Assembly (NCBI GenBank): GCA_002704045.1
Contig: PAFF01000016.1
Coordinates: forward strand, 1-9,179
Direction: 5' to 3'
DNA length: 9,179 nucleotides
Source: Fidelibacterota bacterium
GTDB lineage: Bacteria; Fidelibacterota; Marinisomatia; SCGC-AAA003-L08; GCA-002704045
Shown: piece after piece, positions 1-9,000 of the stretch
Layout: each line of letters opens with the position of its first letter
How positions within the stretch are numbered: position 1 is the first letter of the stretch
The notes under the pieces: model-generated
Told to the model about the DNA's origin: nothing
The model's database searches: none
The model's input: the letters and a program-made list of their open reading frames with translations, nothing else
Position numbers and translations under genes: made by a program

Positions 1-3000
1 ATATGGGTAATATGTTTGGTAATGGTAATGCAATGTCTGCAGAAAATAAATGTGCTATACATACATCCTTTTCTTCAAATTCAAGTTGGCAATACGATTG
101 GTCAGAGGATCAAGACTGTAATGGCGCTTGCTTCGGTGATGCAGCACTGGATGAATGTGGAGTTTGTGAGGGTCCAGGTCCAGATCAACATTTTACCTGT
201 GATGGTACCTTTAAACCAGAAAGCAAAGATGCTCTTCAGGTTGCTGTAGACCTTTGGACTTGTACACGATTTGAAAATGATTGTGATAGTGAGCTAGCAT
301 TATCAACCTATGGCCATATATCAAATTGGGATGTTTCATTAATTACAGATATGTCAAACGTATTCTATCATAAAACAACATTTAATGATGATATAGGAAG
401 TTGGGATGTATCGAATGTAACGGACATGAATAATATGTTTGCCGGATGTTATATTTTTGATCAGGATTTAAATTCTTGGGATGTGTCAAATGTAACAAAT
501 ATGTCAGTAATGTTTGGCAATGCTAGAGCTTTCAATGGTGACATATCAAGCTGGGATGTGTCTAGTGTGACTAATATATGGGTGATGTTTGCACATGCTC
601 ATGAATTTAATCAGGATATATCTGCTTGGAATGTATCAAATGTAGAAAGAATGTCTGGAGCGTTTGAAGGTACTAGAAAATTTAATCAGGATATATCTTC
701 CTGGGATGTTTCAGGTGTTCAGGGTATGGATTCTATGTTTAGAAGTACGGAAGCTTTTAACCAGGATATATCAGGATGGGATGTATCGAATGTAGCATTT
801 ATGCAAGACATGTTTGCATTTTCACAAGCTTTTAACCAAGATATATCAGAATGGGATGTATCGAGTGTAATATATATGCATAATATGTTTTGGGGGTCAG
901 AGAATTTTAACCAGGATATATCAGGATGGGATGTATCAAATGTCACAATTATGGAAAGAATGTTTGAAAGATCAGTTTTTAATCAAGATATATCAGGATG
1001 GGATGTTTCAAATGTTGTAAATATGACATATATTTTTCAAGATGCTGATGCTCTTTCGAATCAGAATCAATGTGCTATTAATACATCCTGGTCTTTAAAT
1101 GATAATTGGCCTTATGATTGGTCTGGAAATTGTGACGATGATAATGATGGTATTTTAAATATATCAGATAACTGTATTTATGAAAGTAACCAAGGTCAGG
1201 ACGACTTTGATGGTGATGGACAAGGGGATGCTTGTGATAGTGATGATGATAATGATGGAGCTTTAGACGATGATGATAGCGATGATTATAATACTGAGGT
1301 CTGCTCTGATACTGATGATGATAGTTGTGACGATTGCTCATCAGGATCATTTGATGTTAGTAATGACGGAACTGATACAGATGCAGATGGCAGCTGCGAT
1401 GCTGGTGACCTAGATGATGATAATGATGGATGCTTTGATGATGTGGATGCTAATCCACTGGTTTACAGTGATGATACAGATGGCGATCTAACACCTGATG
1501 ATTGTGATATCTGCCCGTTGGACGATGAAGACGACTACGATGGTGATGGGTTATGTGCAGATGTAGATGATGCGCCTTATTGTACCTCAAATGTTATCGA
1601 TGTATGTGATGTTTGTGATGGACCTGGATATTATACTTATTACTATGATGGAGATGGTGATGGAGAAGGTGATCCACAGTATTTTATGTATTCTTGCGCT
1701 GTACAACCAGCTTATGTTTTTAATGATAATGATTTATTTCCTCAAGATGGTAATGCGTGCCACGATGATGATAATGATGGATGTGATGATTGCTCATCTG
1801 GTTTAAGTGATGTAGCGAATGATGGTACCGATTTTGATTCAGATGGTTTGTGTGATGTTGGTGATCCAGATGACGATAATGACGGAGCATTGGATGAGTT
1901 AGACAGTGATGACAATGATGCTGAAGTCTGCTCAGATTCTGATGAAGATGGTTGCGATGATTGTTCATCTGGTTCATTCGATTTAGGCAATGATGGAGAT
2001 GATTTTGACCTTGATGGATTATGTGATCTGGGTGATACAGACGATGATGATGATGGATCACTGGATGATATAGACAGCGATGATTTTAATCCTGAGGTTT
2101 GCTCAGATGATGATAATGATGGATGTGATGATTGCTCATCTGGTACATATAATGTAGATGATGATGGCTTTGATTATGATATTGATGGCTTATGTGATCT
2201 GGGTGATACGGATGATGATAATGATGGAGCATTAGATGATGTAGATAGCGATGACAACAATGCCGAGATATGTTCTGATATAGACGAAGATAGTTGTGAT
2301 GATTGCTCATCAGGTACTTATAATATAGATAATGATGGCTTTGATTTTGACGTTGATGGTTTGTGCGACGCTGGTGATATAGACGACGATAATGATGGCG
2401 CATTAGATGAAAATGATATTTCTGATAATGATCCATTTGTATGTTCTGATACTGATCAAGATTTGTGTGAGGATTGTTTATCTGGCCTATATAATACATC
2501 AGAAGATGGATTTGATTATGATGGTGATGGACTATGCGATTTGGGTGACTTGGATGATGATAATGATGGTGCGTTTGATGATGTAGATTCTGATGATAAT
2601 AATGAAAATGTTTGTAATGATGACGATGGTGACAGCTGTGATGAGTGTTCGTCAGGTAGTTATGATTCATCAAATGATGGATTTGATTACGATGGTGATG
2701 GTATTTGTGATGCAGGCGATAGTGATGCTGATAATGATGGTTCATATAATTGTGATAGTATTTCTATTATCTCTGAGGGTTACACTTTGAATTTTGATGG
2801 AAACGATCAGGTCACAATCCCAGATAATGATGATCTTAGAATAACAGGTGATATAACTTTAGAGGTTTGGTTTAAATTTGATCAAAATGCAGGGGATTGG
2901 GTTCGTTTAGTTGGTAAGGGTTCAGCTAATCTAAGAAACTATGGAATGTGGGTTCATAAAAGTGCCAAACAATTTTTATTCCAACAATTTGATGGTGGTG

Positions 3001-6000
3001 TCGGACTTAGTTGGACAGCTCCTAGTATAGATAATAATAGATGGTATCATTTTGTAGGTATTAAAGAAGGAAATCAAGGAAGAATTTATGTAGATGGTGA
3101 GTTAGTTGGGACACAAAATAATATTTCTAATACAACTCCAATTACAAGTGCAGATCCATTAACGATTGGGTATGCAGGATATCATACCGGTCATAGAGGT
3201 ATGATTGATGAGGTTAGAATCTGGAATGTAGCAAGGTCTGAAAGTGAAATTCAGAACAATATGAATAATGAGTTAACAGGTAATGAAAATGGTTTAATTG
3301 CATATTATAATTTTAATGAGGGTTCCGGATCCATTCTAAATGATTTAACTGGTAATGGTAATAATGGTATTATTAATGGACCTTCTTGGATCAACACTGA
3401 TTTAGAAGTCCAAGAAGAATTAATCTCTGAATGTGATACAAATGATAATAATTCGAATGTATGTTCTGATACAGATGGAGACTTCTGTGATGACTGTTCT
3501 TCAGGTTCATATAATGTAGATAGTGATGGATTTGATTATGATGGTGATGGACTGTGTGATGTGGGTGATGAAGATGATGACAATGATGGAGCATTAGATA
3601 TTGATGATTCATCAGATAATGATGCAACTGTATGTTCTGATACAGATGGAGACTCTTGTGATGATTGTATATCAGGTACATATAATCCATCTAATGATGG
3701 AACAGATACAGATACTGATGGACTGTGTGATGTAGGTGACTCAGATGATGATAATGATGGATGTTCAGATAGTGAAGATGATAATTCGCTTGTATGGAGT
3801 GAAGACACTGATTCTGATGGAATTTCAAATGATTGTGATAGTTGTGATTTAGATCCAAATAATGATATTGATGGTGATGGAGTTTGTGGTGATCTTGATA
3901 ATTGCCCAACAGATGCTAATTCAGATCAAGTAAATACAGATGGCGACTCTGAAGGTGATGTTTGTGATCTAGATGACGACAATGATGGATGTTTAGATTC
4001 TGATGATGATAATCCTCTAGTTGATAATGGAAACTATGATGGCGATGAAAATTCAGACGATTGTGATCTAGATGATGATAATGATTTAGTATTAGATGCT
4101 GATGATTCAGAGCCTTTAAATGAGAATTTATGTTCTGACATTGACCAAGATACCTGTGATGATTGTTCATCAGGTGAGTATGATTTATCAAATGATGGGT
4201 TTGATTATGATGGTGATGGTATCTGTGATGCTGGTGATAATGATTCAGATAATGATGGGTCAACAGTGGATGTTGACAGCGATGATAATAATCCGTTTGT
4301 ATGTTCAGATATAGATGGTGATACTTGTGATGACTGTTCATCGGGATTAAATAGATCAGATGAAGATGGTCCTGATTATGATGGTGATGGTATCTGTGAT
4401 GCTGGTGATAGTGATGATGATAATGATGGTGCACTAGATGAGAATGATTCATCTGACAATGATCCATTGGTTTGCTCTGATTCAGATGCAGATAGTTGTG
4501 ATGATTGCTCGTCCGGAACTTATAATATAGATGATGACGGATTTGATTATGATGGTGATGGAATCTGTGATGCGGGTGATTCTGATGCTGATAATGATGG
4601 TTCCTTAAATTGTGAATCATCTAATAACTATGAACCTGGAGAAGAGTTCATGCTTTCAAGTATTGCTGATGAATTATCAATTGAAATGAATATTGTAAAT
4701 CCAAAAGCAAATAATGTACCAGAATGGTCGATTTCAGGGACAGTAATAACTTTTAAGCCTTGTACTGTAGATTGTGCGAATCAAATACCTATTATGACTG
4801 CAGATATTACTTTACCTTTAAATTTTGATATAGTTTCAGGAAGTTTCCAACAGATTTCTATTGGAGGTAATCGTGCTGATGATTGTAATGGGAGTGAACC
4901 ATATTTTGGTTGGGATAAAGAAATTACATATCACGATGGATATGTAATGTTTGGTACACCTGATGAAGTATTATATCCAGGATGTGCATATGGTATAAAT
5001 TTTGTAAATGAAACTACTTCAGTTGATCAAACAGTTGTAAATCCCGGGAACATTCTAAGAGTTCAGGTTGCACAAAGTGTTAGTCCTGAATTTTTAACAG
5101 TTGATCTTGGCAACATTATTGTAACATCCAGTTTTGATCAAGTATCAAGTGCCTGCGATTCTGATGATAATAATGCTAATGTATGTTCAGATACAGATAG
5201 TGATACTTGTGATGACTGCTCATCTGGTACATATAATGTAAGTAGCGATGGATTTGATTATGACGCTGATGGTGTTTGTGATGCTGGTGATGTAGATGAC
5301 GATAATGATGGTGCATTAGATGCTGATGATTCATCAGATAATGATGCTAATGTATGTTCAGATACAGATGGTGATACTTGTGATGACTGCTCATCTGGTA
5401 CATATAATGTAAGTAGTGATGGATTTGATTATGATGCTGATGGAATGTGTGACTTAGGTGATGAAGATGATGATAATGATGGTGCATTAGATGCTGATGA
5501 TTCATCAGATAATGATGCTAATATATGTTCAGATACAGATGGTGATGCTTGTGATGATTGCTCATCAGGAACCTATGATACAGCAGATGATGGATTTGAT
5601 TATGATGAAGATGGTTTATGTGATGCAGGAGATCCAGATGATGATAACGATAGCGCTTTAGATGAAGCAGACAGTGATGATAATAATTCTAATATATGTT
5701 CAGATGTTGATAACGATGGATGTGATGATTGCTCAGGTGGTAGCTTCAATGTGAATAGTGATGGATTTGATTATGACGCTGATGGAATTTGTAATATTGG
5801 TGATACGGATGATGATGGAGATGGCGTTGCTGATGAAAACGATTCATATCCACTTGACAATACCTTATGTTCTGACGCAGATGAAGATGGCTGTGAGGAT
5901 TGTATGTCTGGAGTATTTGACTCATCTAACGATGGTTTAGATACAGATAGTGACGGACTATGTGATCTTGGTGATACGGATGATGACAACGATGGTTGCT

Positions 6001-9000
6001 TAGATGAAAATGATGAAAATCCATTGGTGTCTAGTCCTGATACTGATTCAGATGGTACATCGAATGATTGCGACTCAGATGATGATGGTGATGGGGTAGT
6101 CGATCTAGATGATTTAGAATCACTTGATTCTACAATTTGTTTAGATTCAGATGAGGATGGTTGTGATGACTGTTCATCTGGTCAATTTGATACCTCAAAT
6201 GATGGTATTGATACAGATAGTGACGGTATTTGTAATATTGGTGATATTGACGACGATAATGACCTGGTTATAGATTTTGAGGATTCTGATCCTCTTGATG
6301 CTTCATTATGCTCAGATATAGATGAAGATGACTGTGATGATTGTTCATCTGGTCTTTACGATACATCGAATGATGGCTTGGATACAGACAGTGATGGAAC
6401 CTGCGATCTAACAGATCCAGATGATGACAACGATGGCTGTTTAGACTATGTTGATGATAATGCTCTAGTATTTAGTCAAGATACTGATTTAGATGGAATA
6501 TCAGATGATTGTGATAGCTGTGATTTAGATCCAAACAATGATGAGGATGATGATGGCCATTGTGCAGATCTAGATAATTGTCCAACGGTTTCAAATACTG
6601 ATCAATTAGATACAGATAGTGATACCGAAGGTGATGCCTGTGATAGTGATGATGATAATGATGGTTGCTTAGATGAAGACGATGATAATCCGCTTGAAAC
6701 TAGTGAAGATTTTGATAACGATGGCATAGCAAATGATTGTGATTTAGATGATGATAATGATTTAGTTGAAGATGATAATGATTCAGAACCATACAATGAA
6801 TTTGTATGTTCAGATATTGATAATGATACCTGTGATGATTGTAGCTCAGGTATATATGATCTATTTAATGATGGCGATGACACAGACGGTGATGGAATTT
6901 GTAATGATGGTGACAGCGACATCGATGCTGATGGTTGTTTAGACTTAGTGGATGATGATCCTTACACCTGGAGTGATGATACAGATGGTGATGGTCTTGC
7001 AGATGATTGTGATGATTGTGATTTTGATCCTGAAAATGATGCTGATAGTGATGGTATTTGTGGTGATTTAGATAACTGTGGTTATGTAGCAAATGAGGAT
7101 CAAGAAAATTTTGATGGTGATGATCTGGGTGATGCTTGTGATAGTGATGATGATAACGATGGTTGCTTAGATGAAGAGGATGATGACCCATTTAAGTTTA
7201 GTAATGATGATGATAATGATGGCAATGCAAACGATTGTGATATTTGCAATCTTGATCCAAACGATGATATCGATGGTGATGGAATCTGTGGTAATGAAGA
7301 TAACTGTCCTGATGTAGCAAATGCAGTATCTGAAAATGTATCATTTGATGATAATCCGTGTAGTGATTATTATGCATTTGAGGAGTTTATGGTTGAAACT
7401 TTGGATGAATGTGCCGATGCCTGTAACAATGAATCTGGGTGTAATGCAATTACAGTATATTGGCACGTTGGTGGAGATGATGAAGGCTTATGCAGATTCT
7501 TTACAGAATGTGGTGATACATATTCGGAAGGTGAAACAACAACCGTAACGGATGTATCAACTTATTTATCAGGAGGTCAAACAGATACTGATGGAGATAC
7601 ATTGGGCGATGCTTGTGATGATGATGATGATAATGATGGATGTCTAGATTTTGAAGATGATAATTCACTTGTTTTTAGTGGTGATTTTGATAACGATGGT
7701 ACAGCCAATGATTGTGATGATGATGATGATAATGATGGATCTTTAGATGCAGATGATACTGATGATAGTAATGCATTTGTTTGTTCAGATTTAGATTTTG
7801 ATGGATGTAATGATTGCTCATCCGGACAATTTGATTTATCCGATGATGGGCCAGATAATGAACTAGATGGACTGTGTGATATTGGTGATCCAGATGATGA
7901 TAATGATGGATGTCTAGATCCTTCATCAAGTACAAGAACAAATGTTGGGTTTTATGCAACAAGAGATGCAACTGTATATAGAACTAATGATCAAAACCTA
8001 ATGGAACTTTATAATCAAAATCAATTCAATAATAGAAATGGCTTCAATACAATTAACGAATATTCACTAGCAGCCGCCGGTTTTGTAGTTGGTATTGAAT
8101 GGGTAGATGATCATTTATATGCAATAAATTTGGATGGTATTCTGAGTGTATTTAATTCAGATCTAGAATTAATAAATTCTATAAATTTAGAACTTAATTT
8201 TAATCCATGGGGATTAACATATGATGGTGAGTATTTATGGATTGGAAGCCTTGTTAGTAATATTATCCGGGGATATGATCTTGGAGGAAATCTTGTTGGT
8301 ACATTTAATTCACCAGCAAATAATGGGTTTTTTAGTCCAATTACATTTAATGGGCAATATTTCATTGTTTCTGATTACGATTATATTGGCAGTGGCTTTA
8401 ATACTATATATTTAGTGGATTACGATGGTACTCTTATTAGTGAATCAATTGTAGGCGGTTTGTTAGGTGAAGTTATATCAATTCAATGGGTTCCAGATTA
8501 TGATGGTAGTAGCCTTTGGTTATCTATTTACGAAGATGATCATGGTTATTTAAATACATATGATTTTGCAAATAATACATTTTTAGATCAAAACCTAATA
8601 GGTTTAAATCAGATTTTCTTTGCTTTGGCACATGATGGTACTGATTTATATTATTTTTATTCAGATATGCTTTATCAAGTTGATGATGGTATAGAACAAA
8701 CATCAATTCCAACTGTAACAGATGAAAACCCATTCCAATGGAGCCCTGATACTGATAATGATGGTGCGGCAAATGACTGTGATAATGATGATGATAACGA
8801 TTTAGTATTGGATGTAGATGATTTAGATCCTTTAAATCCATTTTTGTGTATTGATTTAGATTTAGATGACTGTGATGATTGCTCATCGGGAACCTACAAT
8901 GAGCTTGATGATGGATTTGATTATGACGGTGATGGAATGTGCGATATTGGTGATGGTGATGATGATAACGATGGTGCGATGGATCAAGATGACAGTGATG

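Noticed and set aside
3..5. ATG at base 3 as the start codon of the long frame
   Set aside because: The residues that follow are the middle of a DUF285 MxxMF repeat, there is no space for a ribosome site or signal peptide, and bases 1-2 fit the preceding Asn/Asp codon.
16..249. 77-codon plus-strand frame
   Set aside because: It overlaps the DUF285 cap and Cys-rich linker in another frame, has no recognisable protein features, and the conserved motifs lie in the frame from base 3.
327..1070. 75-bp regularly spaced repeats as a CRISPR array
   Set aside because: There is no alternation of identical repeat and unique spacer. The repeats are diverged, translate in frame to DUF285 units and contain no palindromic repeat.
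2754..3431. LamG segment as a glycoside hydrolase (GH16-like) jellyroll enzyme
   Set aside because: No ExDxxE-type catalytic motif is present. The motif order fits the non-catalytic LamG_3 family.
3916..4620. Long minus-strand frames rich in His, Tyr and Asn (also 2086-2745, 8524-9057 and others)
   Set aside because: They are antisense readings of GAT/GGT/AAT-rich stalk repeats. Composition is low complexity and tracks the repeat, with no domain or start context.
5181..5864. 171-bp tandem repeats as satellite or mobile-element DNA
   Set aside because: The repeats keep one open frame with conserved Cys and Asp positions and mostly synonymous or conservative changes, so they are coding modules. 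No transposase or terminal inverted repeats were seen.
6602..6922. Ser/Pro-rich minus-strand frames resembling mucin-like proteins (also 1742-1990, 3536-3808, 5771-5989)
   Set aside because: Ser-rich runs come from TCA/TCATCA, the reverse complement of GAT repeats, in one antisense frame. They stop and start with the repeat and show no independent conservation.
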